A DNA stretch of 64,000 nt from Leptodactylus fallax (taxonomy: Eukaryota; Chordata; Amphibia; Anura; Leptodactylidae), in the NCBI GenBank assembly GCA_947044405.1, contig CAMRHE010000028.1:5675001-5739000 (forward strand). The letters are read 5' to 3'. Below the pieces are notes generated by a model. That model did no database searches. It saw only the letters and a program-made list of their open reading frames with translations, and was not told the DNA's origin. Shown here in pieces: positions 33,399 to 46,989 of the stretch; position 1 is the first letter of the stretch; each line of letters begins with the position of its first letter. The position numbers and the translations under genes are program-made.

Positions 33399-34868
33399 AT
33401 TGCACTTGGATTAAATAAAGTTCCGCATCCATTGCATTATTCCAAAAGATGGGCCTAATTTGTCACAGGCTTACAAATATAGAAAGCATTTTTAGGGGCA
33501 CCAATTGACTCCCCGTCACACTATTAAACCACTTTCAGTTGTAGCAGACTTTAACTTGACAGTTATGCTACAGTAAATAGTCATTATTAACTACAGACAT
33601 TAAGGAGTTAAATGTCTGCTATTGAGGTTCTTTGTTATCCCGGCCATCACAGTAGGATACTGGTTCTATATAACAGCTGATACCCACAGCTGATGGTGTT
33701 TGTGCCAACTGCAATAGTATGGCATAATGTGGCAGTGCCCGTTTCATTTGCCATACTATTACAGCACTGTACCGGAAGGGGTTAATATGTTATATAACAC
33801 ATCTATATTACATCATAAGATGAAGAACATAATTTGAAAAATATTCAAAGCCTGATATTTGATGATCAATACTTTATTCTTCAATCATAAGCAAGAAAGA
33901 AGAAAAATGGCACAACCTCTGAATGTGCAATGAGTTTAGTATATTCGGACTGTGGGGGATAATTATTTGGATGTAAAATCTGGATCTGATTAACATGGAT
34001 AATATATCTGCCTGCCAAAGTCATTAGTGAAACATTGAAAACAAGATATTTGAGGAAGTGGTGAAATATCTTTATTTATCTGAGACTAGTAATTTAGTGC
34101 TATACTTACACTTACTTTAACCCCTTGTTCTGTTAGAAGCCACAACTATCCTGTGTGTCCTAGACATACAGCCTGGAAGTGCATATGACAGCCCATATCT
34201 GCACATTGTACTGCCACTATGCCATTGTACTGTCTATACCATCACATGTGTGGACACTACACTATGCACAGGACATTGCAGCATTGTCTCCCAGTCCAAA
34301 TACATGTGATGCTGTAAACAGTATTAATAGTAATGCCAGTACAATATACCCTGCATTTCTTGGACAAACAGGATGGTTGTGGCTGAAGATACTGCCAGCA
34401 TATTGTAGCTAACTTTAAACAAAAGGGCAGGAAATGGTTAATATTAGAGACAATGCTGTGCATTCTGAAGAGGGTGGGCTTACAGAGAAGAGGAGAGCAC
34501 TACTTTTAGCTAGAACAGCTACCTAGGTATGCTTCCATAAAGATATGTAATATACATGATGTGTACAATTTTGAAAAATATTTTTTTTTCAGAAAATAAA
34601 GGTATTCCTTACTATGTGAAAATCGGTCCATACCAACGCAGGTTGGGCCCGAATATTCCAAATCGTTTATTTTCTTACTAAACTGAACAAATGGAAATTT
34701 GTTTCAGCCAAACTAAAGTAGGCAATGCATTATACTCTGGGGTCTCTTCATATTCACCTTGAGTTACCTCTGTTGGGCCTCCTCGTGGTGTCTGACGCTT
34801 TCCTGGTGCTCTACTGTGTCGCTATAGGCCTGGGCTCAGTGCTGATGCCTGTGATTGGGCATCAGCGG
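33399..34868. other. Unassigned intronic sequence with repeat scraps
   Basis: 33710-33770 has an inverted pair CAATAGTATGGCA / TGCCATACTATTACAG typical of anuran MITE interiors. 34615-34868 resembles the long hAT-like subfamily (AACTGAACAAATGGAAATTTG, TATACTCTGGGGTCTCTTCA, compare 9200 and 53400). No gene. Confidence 0.35.
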
Positions 34869-35517
34869 TGTCCTAGATAGGTTCCTAGGAGCCCTGACAG
34901 TGTACTACATTATGTTTCATAGACAGTTTCCTAGGAGCCCTAAGAGTGTTCTACACTATGTTTTATAGATAGTTTCCTAGGATCTCTAAGAGTGTTCTAC
35001 ACTATGTTTTATAGATAGGTTCCTTGGAGCCTTGACGGTGTTCTACACTATGTTTTATAGAAAAGTTCCTAGGAGCCCTGACAGTGTCATACACTATGTT
35101 TTATAGGTAGGTTCCTAGGAACCCTGACAGTGTTCTACACTATGTTTTATAGATAGGTTCCTAGGAGCCCTGATAGTGTCATACACTATGTTTTATAGAT
35201 AGGTTCCTTGGAGCCCTGACAGTGTTCTACATTATGTTTCATAGACAGTTTCCTAGGAGCCCTAAGAGTGCTCTACACTATGTTTTATAGATAGGTTCCT
35301 AGGAGCTCTAAGAGTGATCTACACTATGTTTTATTGATAGATTCCTAGGAGCCCTAAGAGTATTCTACACTATATTTTATAGATGGGTTCCTAGGAGCCC
35401 TGACAGTGTCCTACACTATGTTTTATAGATAGTATCCTAGGAGTCCTGACAGTGTTATACACTATCTTTTATAGATAGCTTCCTAGGGGCCCTAAGAGTA
35501 TTGTACACTATGTTTTA
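34869..35517. repeat. 46-bp minisatellite
   Basis: About 14 units of GTTCCTAGGAGCCCTGACAG, TGTTCTACACTATGTTTTAT, AGATAG. GTTTCCTAGG cores start at 34926 and 34972. Units fall into GACAGTGT and AAGAGTGT variants that alternate in blocks. Confidence 0.95.
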
Positions 35518-35794
35518 AGTGGTTTGCAGCAAAACAAGCCGGGGACCCAAACTGCCAAACCCAATGAATTTTTTTTCCTTTTATATAAATAACAAGCCTT
35601 CATACTACTAAGTCAATGGAAGAATTAAAGTGTTAAAACTTCTGCAATTCTGTGATAAAATGGTTAAAGGATATCTGTGTCCTCGTGTCCCAAAATAGCT
35701 GGGCCCTTGAAGCGTATATAGCATTTTATAATAAGTTTCAGGAATCAAATGTACAAATGGTAAACTTTACTATTTATGTATTAAAGAAACTCAT
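35518..35794. other. Unassigned intronic sequence
   Basis: No recognisable feature. Confidence 0.3.
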
Positions 35795-35960
35795 AGATTG
35801 TAAGCCCTTGCGGACAGGGTCCTCTATCCCACTGTGCCAGTGATCACTGTTAGCATTATCTGTTTTGTATATCTTCTGTACCGTATGTAAATCCGAAAAT
35901 GTGAAGCACCATGGAATTAATGGTGCTATATAAATAAACAATAATAATAATAATAAAGAA
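35795..35960 (+). mobile_element. LINE 3' end with AATA tail
   Basis: AGATTGTAAGCCCTTGCGG, AGCACCATGGAATTAATGG and GTGCTATATAAATAAACAAT ending in (AAT)n is the typical 3' terminus and microsatellite tail of anuran L2/CR1-type LINEs. Only the untranslated tail is present, as expected for a 5'-truncated insertion. Confidence 0.65.
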
Positions 35961-37339
35961 ACTGAATGTTCCTTTTCCTGGGAGGAGGAGAACAAGCTGA
36001 CAGAAACTAAAGAGAAAATGAGACAAGGCTGCAGCCTCTAGTGAAGGTTTTATTTCATCACATCTGGCTAATATTTAATCTGGTAATCCACTTATGTGAT
36101 GAGAGAGACCCCCTCCCCCCCTTTAGAAGCTACAGCTGAATCTGATTATCTTTCTGTCCTCTGTCAGTTCATCCATCTCTTCCACACTCCCCTCTCCATA
36201 GACTTGAAGAAGCTGAAGCTATAAGACGAGAATATATTTGAACAAACAATTTAAAAACAGTAGTCAGTGCAGGGGAAGGAGGGAGGAAATAGGAGGAAAG
36301 ATAAGCATTTAACTTTATTAAAATATATTACAAAGTTTACTATTTCACCTGTACTATTGATTTATGAAATTATTGTTAATTAGCTCTAAAATGGATTTGT
36401 AAAAAACAACTTCTATACCTACATTTATTTGCATATAATATACAGAGAGTGAGACCAATCCAAAAAGTTTTTGGGTTTTTGGTTCTCTCCTTCCTTTACT
36501 ACTGTAGCCAGTAGTACATCAGTACTGTATGACCTTTCATTAGTTCACATATAAGACAATGGTCTGAAAGAATATCGGGGCCCTTGGTTCAACTGTTACA
36601 GCCAATGTTATCTCCCATGTTTGGGATGGGGTCAACTGTTACAGCTAATGTTATCTCCCATGTTTGAGATGGGGGAATTGTTCATACAATTGCTCTTAGG
36701 TATCACACCAGGGTGATATGCATGGTCACCCATACACATAGAGGGTAAAGAGAAACTTTCAGCATTGCTTATTTAGGGTGACAACTTCTATGGGCTCTAT
36801 AATGATATTAGGTCACTGGTTGTCACCACTTAGTATCTGTTACCTGTATACTAAGCCAAGATACTGAAATTCGGAAAGAGGTGAAGAGAATATTAAAATT
36901 CTGAGTTGCAGTTGGTTATTTCCTGTTTTTTTCTCATTTCACTGGGAAATGATCTTTAATAATAAGAATTAGCTGATGAATATTCTGTAACTTAAATGTA
37001 ATTTATTTTAGATATGAAGATTTAGCTTAGAGTAAGGTCAGGCAATTTTTTGGCACTTATTGTGTAGAAATACATCTGCCACGATCAGTCTGCCAGGACA
37101 ATGTTGCCAAAGCATTGTGCTTTGGAGAGCATTAAATATGCTTTCTGCCCTGTATTTGGTCGTTGGTAATATTTCTTCTTTTCTGGCTTCTACTCTCTTT
37201 GTAAATTTGGGATGTACAGATCTATTTTTGCATCCTGTATATAGTTTATGTAGAATTGAGTTACATTGTAATTATAAAGCTCTATACAGATCGCCTAGCA
37301 AGAGAAAGAGTTTTGTGGTCTTCACTAAAGATACTGTAG
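35961..37339. other. Unassigned intronic sequence
   Basis: A 43-base direct duplication (TCAACTGTTACAGCCAATGT... at 36589 and 36632) is the only structure seen. 36900-37330 is non-repetitive. No gene. Confidence 0.35.
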
Positions 37340-37690
37340 TTAACCCCTTTGCAGGAAGTTAGCTTCTTCCCTACACTACTCTAGACCACCAATGATGTTT
37401 TAATTAATCCCTTCATTGCTCTAGACTACCAAGAATGTTACCATGAACCCCTTTACTGCCCTAGCTCACCAGGGATGCTACCAATCGCTGCAGGGAAAAT
37501 AAAGACTGTTTTTACATATGCTTTTTATTATGTAGCATTGAAATACTTTGTTATTATACAGATATATACAGTTTTGTATAAAGATAGTTAGCCTATTCAC
37601 AGGGAGTTAACCTCTTCACTACACAACTCTAGGCAAACCAAGAATCTTCTAATTAATCCTTCACTTCCATAAACAACCAGGGATGGCAAC
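37340..37690. repeat. Degenerate ~58-bp tandem repeat
   Basis: Irregular copies of TTAACCCCTTCACTGC, TCTAGACCACCAAGGATG occur at about 37340, 37400, 37448, 37605 and 37650, interrupted by unrelated sequence at 37495-37600. Confidence 0.6.
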
Positions 37691-37762
37691 AATAAGTTCA
37701 CGAAAATGAAAGCTTTAAGTTTTACTTATATATTTTTATGTAAAGGTGAGTTTTACATATAT

Positions 37763-37763
<1 letters not shown>

Positions 37764-37819
<56 letters not shown>
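37764..37819. repeat. TA dinucleotide microsatellite
   Basis: About 50 bases of (TA)n. T-rich tract follows at 37878-37912. Confidence 0.97.
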
Positions 37820-39071
37820 GTGTATATGGGAATTTCCCCAAAGCAGTGGAGCCCAAGAAAGATGAGTACAAATATTTATTTTATTTTTTTTTATTTTTTG
37901 TTTTTTTTTTTACTCTGAAGAGCCCCCAGAGTATAATAATAGCACTTGTAATTCAGGTTGAACAATGGATCTTCCAAGCGAATCCTGTGAATACTTGAGA
38001 AATGAATCAAGAGATTCGTCCACCTCTACCAGGGACTATCCACCCATTTTCCAGAAAGATAACACCAAAGTTCTATTTTTACAATCATTGTGTATGAGAA
38101 CTGTAAGAAGTAGTCATTTTCTTGTAGGTGGAAGAGGTCTCCACATTATTTCTGCATGGTTTTTTTCTCAGCTTTCTGTGCCCACCCCTGTGTAAAATAT
38201 TCTTATACTTTCTTCATAGTATTTCCTGGTCCTCTAAATAATTCCAATTTCCTGAACATTTTTTAAAGAGCCCCAGACTCCCAGCAAGTGGAGTGTAGTA
38301 GTACTCATGTAACATCTTCAGCTCGGAGATGAGTTTCTACCAGAGTGAGCGGAGAATAATATTTTCTTTATCTATCCCAGCAGACATGTCTAAAGAGCCA
38401 AACGTTTTACATTGTGTGGAATAGAGAGTCTGTGTCAAATAGTGCTGCCTGTGATACGCTCCGCAGCCCATTACAATATCCATACTATTAGCTCCAGGTG
38501 TGAATTCAAGTAGGGGCATCAGCGGGTTATGGATCAAGAGATGGCGTTACAGATCGCAGCGCACAGAAGAATGGCATATCTATTCTCTGCCCTTTAAAAG
38601 CAACCACATTGGGTCAATGATCAGAAACAAACTGATTTTTTAGACTCAATTTTTTTCGATTTAGGGCCCAGAGCACTACTAAGTGGAGAGGGGAAACATT
38701 AAGGTATGGGTAGTAATAATTCCCCCCCCCCATCTCCTATTGACACTTTCAAATGTGTAACAGGGGGACGATAGATCAAACCCAACTTTATATCCAACTA
38801 AAATGTGATAAAAAAATGATACCAAGATACCATTTTTTTTTTATTGAATTTCAAAAATTTTTGAAACAAAATTTAAAAGTGCCTTAGATTTTTTTCCCTC
38901 TCCCCCTTAATCCTCAGGATCTCCTCCCACCACCACTTTCTTTTTCCTCTCCCATCATATACCTCTAAGAAATCAGATAAAATAAGGAGAGAAAAAAAGG
39001 GCACCAAATTTAATTTAAAAAAAAAAAAAAAATTCTTCCCCAAAACAATAAAAAATTGATAATATTCAAAT
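37820..39071. other. Unassigned intronic sequence
   Basis: C-tract at 38722-38731, T- and A-tracts at 38833-38843 and 39019-39033. 38220-38600 is non-repetitive. No gene. Confidence 0.3.
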
Positions 39072-39515
39072 TTCAAAGGGGTTATCTGACGGAAAACTTG
39101 TATCACCTACCACAGGTCATTAATGCTCACCAATGATCGCCAGGACAAGGGTCACAACTCTCTGTTCCTCTTCTTTGCCCACAGTAAGGCTACATTCACT
39201 TGACCATGGTACAAAATGGAGGTGCAAAATATCAATCGTTCATGCCCATTTTGGACCTGAATGGTGCCTGTTTTCATGGATCTCTCATACATTTCAGTGT
39301 TTTGAGGGATCCATGAAAATGGACCAAAATTGGACATTTCATTTTTTGACATTCCATGATGACCAGAGCTCCATTTAACATTAAAACTGCTGTGAGGAGG
39401 AATGGGTGGGCTCAAGACCCCCATGGCTGCGTATCCAAGCAGTGTAGTTCTTGGTAATAACATGTTTTCACCTATTTTGTGGATAGGTGATAAATGTTTT
39501 TCATAGGATACCCCT

Positions 39516-39519
<4 letters not shown>
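39072..39519. mobile_element. TTAA-type MITE with a second element inside
   Basis: Left AAAGGGGTTATCTGACGG...TTGTATCACCTACC and right GGATAGGTGATAAATG...ATACCCCTTTAA are inverted; left target mutated to TTCA (39072-39075), right TTAA at 39516-39519. The interior (about 39185-39370) holds a GGCTACATTCAC-family copy with TTTTCATGGATCTCTCATAC / GAGGGATCCATGAAAATGG arms. Confidence 0.65.
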
Positions 39520-40367
<848 letters not shown>

Positions 40368-41916
40368 GACATAGTATATGCATAGTTGTTTCCTAGTATG
40401 GCCATCACTGCAGATATCGAAAGGGTTGTCACCAGGTTTTCAAATGGTTTGGATCAATGGATGTTCCATTCAGGATGCTGAAAAAGATGGGTTACAATTG
40501 TTGTGAGACCTGTAAATGCAGGGAGATAACTAGTGGGGGTCATATGGGTCATCAAGAGATCCAGTTGGGTACCAAGTCACTTTACTGTGACCAGGGTATT
40601 TAGATATGGAGCAGAAAACTAAATATTTGTCTCATGTGAATGAAAGCCTATCTACAATGCAAGGACTTCATAGAGGAAGACAATGAAACTGCTACGGGCC
40701 CCAAGAAGAAAGGGGCCCATGCTTTGTAGTCTGCATACCTATGTGATGAGGAACTGTCCAAGGATCTTCTCTCCGTGGTTCCTACGTAAACATTATGGTG
40801 AATTATCTCAAGCATCATGGAAAAGCGATGGTGCCAAAAGCACAAACTTGTGTCCTGGGTGGCTGGTAGTATAGTGATATCAACCAGCGCCAGAAGGGGG
40901 CACCATTTTAATATTTGCACTGATCCTCTTTGTGAGCTCCAGACAACTCAAGCATCAAATTATTCTTGGTGGAAATTCTTCTTATTCTCGCTCCCTGGTT
41001 CTGCAAAACGTATCCATAAGATATCTCAGTGCAAAACCCCAAGTGTCTGGCTCATTTTTGAAGAAACAAGTTGTTTAGATGTTAATGTTAATAGTTACAC
41101 TTATCTTTGGCAGACAAAGCCAAGCACGGCACAGAGGCGGTAGTCTAGAGGAAATAAATTGAAGTCATGGCAGTGTTACAGCACCGTCTCCATTATAGCC
41201 AGAGCTTGGATACTGCATTTCAGAATAGTATCAATCGCACGATGTATAAATGAGTTTAACACGTAGAAAGTGGAATATTTTGTCCCTTGTTCTTTTCCAG
41301 CTATTTAACATTTCTCGTTCCTGATCTCTAGTGTCTGAGGTTACTATGGTATTGAGGTTGCTATGGTTATTTCAGACTTTGCTGTGCTTCGGGCAGCTAT
41401 CAATTTTGACCTCGCGGACACTTAATATTTCAGCTGCTCGTGTTTCTTGCCCTTAACGGAACGGTAGATTTAAAAGAAAAATCTTTCATAAGGAGCAAGG
41501 GAATAGTCTAAAGTATAAAGTGGTGGAGAATCCTATATATTATCAGTAATGTCTAAGCCACGCCAGTAATAGTCGCCTTGTTACAGCGTAGCTCTGGTTT
41601 GGAGAATGATATCATGTATTCATCTTTCCAAGGGCGTAGCTCCAATCCCAATAGACCCATGGCACCAAACTGAGAGCAAGTGTTATTCACACCGTCGGTG
41701 ACAATCTAATCTTATACAGCTCTATATGTAATAGAACAATTTAAACAAGCCTATACTGTACTGGATTTACAGTATATGGCTGCAAGCAGGGATGGTCTTA
41801 GGGATATTTGATTTGTGTGGTCACACAGGGCACGTCACCAAACTCAACTGTAAGGGACCCCATCCAAAAATCTCAATATTAATCAGAAATTGCATAGCAG
41901 TTTTATTACTGTAGAA
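40368..41916. other. Unassigned intronic sequence
   Basis: 40400-41140 is unassigned. 41140-41560 is non-repetitive with GAGGTTGCTATGGTTATTTC, an X-box-like motif near 41354, and could be conserved non-coding sequence. No coding exon found. Confidence 0.3.
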
Positions 41917-42294
41917 CAGGGGTCCCCAACCACCGGTCCGCGGACTGGGACCGAGCCATTGGGGGGTCTTCTGCTGGTCCACGGGGCAGCAGGCTGGCCT
42001 CAGTAAAGGCGGCTCCCGACACATAATGTGGGGCGGGTCGACGATCTGACCACAGTGTTGTGGCTCCTAGCATAGCTAATGGTGCGGGACCTCGGTGTAC
42101 AGCGCTGTAGACCAGGTCCCCGCCATTAGCTATGCTAGGAGCCACAACACTGTGGCCAGATCGCCGACCTGTCTCGTCTAAAGTGCGGTTTACTGTATAA
42201 CCCCACCCCCATATGATCAAAGCCCCACCCCTAAATTACCTGTCCCCCCCCCCCCCCTATCGGGCCGTGGAAAACTAAAGGTTGGGGACCGCTG
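41917..42294. mobile_element. hAT MITE with CAGGGGTCCCC ends
   Basis: Left CAGGGGTCCCCAACCACCGG and right AAAGGTTGGGGACCGCTG are inverted termini of the widespread vertebrate hAT type. CTGTAGAA (41909-41916) and CTGTAGAG (42295-42302) are a nearly exact 8-bp duplication. Arms 42036-42096 and 42108-42169 form a strong internal hairpin (GTTGTGGCTCCTAGCATAGC and inverse). GC-rich against its surroundings; C-tract at 42245-42257. Confidence 0.9.
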
Positions 42295-42539
42295 CTGTAG
42301 AGTACTACATGTATGTACTTTATATACTGTCAATTACTTTATGTATTTGGTCATTGTATGCATGTGTTATGGTAGTTACTTGTGTGGCACTGATGCTAAG
42401 GAAGGTGTGTTATTTCTGTAGAGCAGCATTGTATATCATTATTACTGTATGGTCTTGATAACAAGGCATAATAACATTACACCATATTGTAGAGAAGTTC
42501 TATGGGAAGTACCAGACAGAGCTCTACCAATGATTTATG

Positions 42540-42745
42540 AATAACTACCTCAATAATGACATCCTCCCTCTCGCAGTTCCAAAACTTTTCTCATGCTGCA
42601 CCATTTCTCTGGAATGTGCTACCCTGGATATTCAGATTATTCCTCAGTGTTAAAATGTGCCCTAATAAAACATCTTTTTAAACATGCCTATCACATTTAA
42701 AGAAGCATCACATTAAATATTTTTTTCCATCCTCAATTGAAAATG
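42540..42745 (+). pseudogene. L2/CR1-type LINE ORF2 C-terminal relic
   Basis: The forward frame reads SHAAPFLWNVLPWI, then with drift ...VLKCALIKHLFKHAYH, matching the C-terminal signature (AAPxLWNxLPxxIR...FKxxLKTHLF) of L2/CR1-like non-LTR retrotransposons. Short and frameshifted. Confidence 0.7.
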
Positions 42746-44857
42746 ACCCTATGCAAATTTTACTATTATTGAAATATTTAATGATGGCTTTATCATGAAG
42801 TTATGTGCTCCCCTCTGGACCAATGACCTGCTCTGATGCACACAGTGTTTTCTGTATAAATTGGAGAGCATAGTCCTACTTGGTAGAAAAAGGGAAACTT
42901 GCTCTAGCACCACCATTTGGAAGGTAGTTCCTTATAGATCAATGCCTGGTTTTTCTGAAACCGAGTGGTACAATCTGGGATTAAAGCCAAGACAGAATAT
43001 CTCCTCCAAAAGGAATAGGAACTCATCCACAGACAGCTGTTTCAAGGTCATTGTCTCTCATCACAAAGCAGGGGGCTGGCTGGGTGAGAGGTCATAGGTA
43101 TGGGTTAAGAAGGGGTACTATGTCTCCTTCAGGATATGTTGCCTTTACGATGCCTTGCTAAGAATTCTGGGAAAAGAATATGCAAATAAGTTCTCATTGG
43201 TGGAAGAAGAATTTGCTCTTGTGCCACAGAAAGTTTAGCAGAACATGCAGATCTAATAAGTTCATGTACACCGCATGGTGGTCTGATAATGTCTTCTTAA
43301 GGAGTCACAGTACCCCTTCTGACCCAGGAGATCAAACTCACAGTGCAAGTCCATTAGTGCCTTGATCTGAACACCATAGACCTGCATTGATAGTTTGATG
43401 CTCTGTTTGTGCATCAGAGAAGCAGAGAAGAAATCAGTGATCCAGAGAGGAGCACATAACTTTACAGTAAAGCTATCAGTAAGTTATTCAATAACCTAAT
43501 GTTATATAAAGACTGGGGATCAGTGAAGGTATGATTTTAACACAATATGTAATAAGCTCCCCCTGATGGTGGAAGCAGGCAGAGGGCATTTTGACATTTA
43601 ACTGTTCCCCTATGCAGTGAATTTTCTTAATGCTTTGAATAAGAAAAGGGAGCTTTGGCTGCTATAACGACATATGAATAAATGAATTAATGCTTTTAAT
43701 TTTTTGTATTTTCTTTTATTAGATTTATTCACTGTCCGGTTGGGATTTGACTTTCATTGGTATTTCATTGCTTTTTGTAGCACAATTATAAACAACGTAG
43801 GCAGATGGAATGTATCAAAAGATAAACTAGGTTAATTATAGCATTGATTATCCGTATTTACTTCATCATAACATGTAACAGATAACAAGTTTATAATGGC
43901 TGCGAAGAACTGGAGGGAATTCGCTAATCTGCGGTAAATATTATGCTTGATTAAGGTCTGATTTCTGAATAAACCCCCGTGCGCTTATGAATTCCATCGG
44001 TAAACAGTTTGACTTGTCCAGAATAATGATACGCAATGTAGATGAAGAGTAAAAAAAATTACGTAATTTTATGATATGCGGGAATTATCAAACCAGTGGT
44101 GGACTTCTATATGTTGACAGTCAAAAGTCACAGCAAGTGGTCTAGAACCAATTAGCTTCCAAATAATTGATCATTGTATATGTCAGATCACTAGAACTAG
44201 TGCAAACAACACAGTGTGATACGTATCCAAAGACAGATTTTATTTTTTTTTGTAATTAGAGGACTGTTTTTGTTTGTACATGCCATTGTTGTCTGATACA
44301 ATGTAACCTCCAATGTAACTCGTGCGTAATGATAGAGCAAGACGTATGCCCCAGTGAGAACGTACACCCCAAGCAGGTTGGAAAGCCAGAAGGTATGCAA
44401 TTATGATAGGTTGTAGATACTGAGACCTTTATAAACAGATAATTGGAACTTGTCTCCTGATTCTCTAGCAGTGGTGGAAAAACATATGGTTCAGTGAAAG
44501 ATTCTGAGCAATTAATTAGTACCCGAGGAAAAATGATTTTTAACACGTAGAAATCAATTATCTTTGGATTAATAATTGGCCAGAGGTTTATCACAGTAGG
44601 AGACATTTTGCAGGATCGGTTATTTTAGTCAACATAACTCAGAATACTTGTATGATGACAATGACAGAACATTGGTGGCATATATATGAACCTATCACAA
44701 TATATGGATAGAAACGACTCAAATGTCAATGCCAATAAAAACTTATGAAATGTTTAGTCGAATGTAAATGGAGTTGTGGTTCTGTTGGCCATTGAAGTAT
44801 TTTTGTATGGCAAGAATTGTGCAACCTGCAGTGCCGATTGTGTAGCCAACCATTTAT
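42746..44857. other. Intronic sequence with repeat scraps and a quiet block
   Basis: 42860-43260 contains two copies of a CTCTAGCACCACCATTTGG / GCTCTTGTGCCACAGAAAG-like phrase also seen near 50780, suggesting an old repeat. 43830-44060 is non-repetitive with AGGTTAATTATAGCATTGAT and AACCCCCGTGCGC motifs, a candidate conserved block. No gene. Confidence 0.35.
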
Positions 44858-45156
44858 TTTTATATTAGGCTGGGGAAGGTGAAAAAAAAACAAAACATAT
44901 TCACCTTTCCCCGGTGCGCTGGAATTTCCTGTTGTTCCGGTATTTTCTAGCAGTGGATGTCCCCGCCAAAAATTACCACTGACGCCAATCAGCGACAGAA
45001 AGTAAGGGACACGGAACATCACAGTGCAGCGGGGACTTCCGCTACAAGAAATCATCGGAGCAGGCAGTAGGACCGGATCGCGCTGGGAGACACCAGAGGG
45101 ACAAGTGAGTAGGTTTTTTTTTGTTGTTTTTTTCACCTTCCCCAGCCTAATATAAA
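44858..45156. mobile_element. MITE with TTTATATTAGGCTGGGG ends
   Basis: TTTATATTAGGCTGGGGAAG (44858) and CTTCCCCAGCCTAATATAAA (ends 45156) are perfect inverse ends for 20 bases and continue into GTGAAAAAAAAACAA / TTGTTTTTTTCAC. The long minus-strand open frame across it is an artefact. CAACCTCTTTAAG just downstream (45175-45187) resembles a TTAA-family right end. Confidence 0.85.
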
Positions 45157-45759
45157 AAAAAAGTTTATCCTGGTCAACCTCTTTAAGCCTAACCATCCCA
45201 GACCCAATGTAAACCATCTGGAGAAAAAGAGGAGAAAAAATATGGATAGTTTATAAACATTGTTCAAGGAATTCATCCATGGTTCCCACTTCCACATGGT
45301 GACCATTCTTCTTAGCTCAACATACCCTGTGTGTTATAAAAAAAAAACATGGTTTCGCAATATTCAGTCATAAGGTGTCTGTCCTATATGTGTGTATGTG
45401 CCAAGGGGTTGCTGCCATGTTGTAATATTTTAATTAACTGGTTCCGGTACATCTTTGCAGTGTTAAGCAACTGCACAAAATTGTGACACTGGAGAACCAG
45501 GGAGTCGGCTACTGGACCTCCTATAGAGAAGGCAGGGATGGTTTATTACACAGTTATGGGAGCCGCCATGATGCAGCTCCCCTTCTGGCCATCAGGGTCT
45601 GGGAATTATGTGAGCTGCTGGGTCCTAAAGGACCCAGTTCAGCTCTCCAGTGAAATTCAGGAGGCTGCTTTCCTCCTGTAACTGAGGCTAATGTATCAGC
45701 CCCCGTTACCGTGGAAAGCAACAGAAAAAAAAATAGCTATGTTAAAATTAACATATGGC
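45157..45759. other. Unassigned, partly GC-richer
   Basis: 45530-45740 has repeat-like phrases (ACCCAGTTCAGCTCTCCAGTG, ACTGAGGCTAATG) without termini. No coding. Confidence 0.3.
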
Positions 45760-46036
45760 ATGCGATGTCTCTACCTGTGACATCACAGGTCCTCTTCCTT
45801 AGGCCTGTTGAGGTCACTGATTGGCCTCAGTGATCACATGACCACTGAGGCCCATCAGTGGCTTCAGCAGAACTCTGGAAGAGACCCGGGAGAAGCTGCC
45901 ACCGGGGAGCGCCCCGTGAAGGACAGCGGAGCATCAGGGTCAGGTATGAATATGAATTTTTTAAATTTTTTTCAATGCCCCCAGCTGATTTAAAAGTTAA
46001 ATGGGTTATCCATGTTTGCCTGGGCAACCCCTTTAA
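45760..46036. mobile_element. TTAA-type MITE, right part
   Basis: The interior hairpin CACTGATTGGCCTCAGTG and CTGAGGCCCATCAGTGGC matches the logic of 5104-5444. The right end GGGCAACCCCTTTAA has TTAA at 46033-46036. The left end is unclear. Confidence 0.6.
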
Positions 46037-46989
46037 AGATTACAAATTAGATTTTTATTATCAATTATGTCATCCCAACTCTATACATTTTTGAGCATCT
46101 GAATCACTTCTACATGATGATGAGAAAAGTCTGCAGAACTTTACGGAGGTAGAATAGACTTTTATGGGCATAAAAAAAGGCAACCATATTACAACCAACT
46201 GATCAAGCCTTAGCAATTGATCCTTAATTGGAGCTCTTAAAAAACAAACATTGTAACTTTTTTTATTCTACCCGACCCTCATGGGCATTTACTTTTACTT
46301 TAATGTTTTTTGCATCTATGAATATATGACTCACCGTGTACTGAAATATATCCCAATATGAGATTTGTAAAATTTATGTAAATTGAAATGTTTCGGTGTC
46401 TACTTTTACAAATATTTTTTTTATTCTGTTATTTTATATAACGTTTTGTTGGCAATTAAATAGTTTTTAAGCATCTTGATGGCAATAAAAGATAATTATG
46501 TTCACAGATTGCTGCAAATTGAAGTCTTACACCAAATCACATGGGATCAATTACAATGACTGAAATATTTTAAAAACTCAGCCGAGGGAATTGTATGGTA
46601 TAGTCATATAATCCGCCTCTAAAATGCAATCGCTCGTCTGGAAGTAACAGAAAATCAATGCAATGGATGAAAAGGAAACTTTAGTTTTTCAGTGTTCAGT
46701 AATCCAAAAATGAGCATCTTGTCTAATCACTGGGAACCAAGAAAATGGTTATTACCTAGTTGACAGAATTATAATACTTTGTAGTCTTGGGAGAGGCATC
46801 GCTCTAAATTCCTGGGGTCCAAAGCAGAATCTGTAAGAAGGTCCGCACATACTATGTTACATTTAGAATTCTGGTGTCTTTATCACGTACCAGAGGGACC
46901 TTTGGGCCAACTTAGACCAAGCGCATGGGTGCGACTCCTTCCTCTATACCCTCTATACATGTCGTGGAATCTTGGGCACCTTATCTTAA
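46037..46989. other. AT-rich intronic stretch
   Basis: 46440-46640 is non-repetitive (ATGGCAATAAAAGATAATTATG; GGATCAATTACAATGACTG) and CNE-like in texture. 46790-46935 is the GGGTCCAAAGCAGAATCTG repeat phrase. Confidence 0.3.

Noticed and set aside
32768..33414. Long open frames of YLSI repeats
   Set aside because: Translation of a (TATC)n microsatellite; the same artefact occurs on the minus strand at 23619-24395.
44726..45217. 163-codon minus-strand open frame
   Set aside because: It spans a MITE with inverted ends; no recognised domain.
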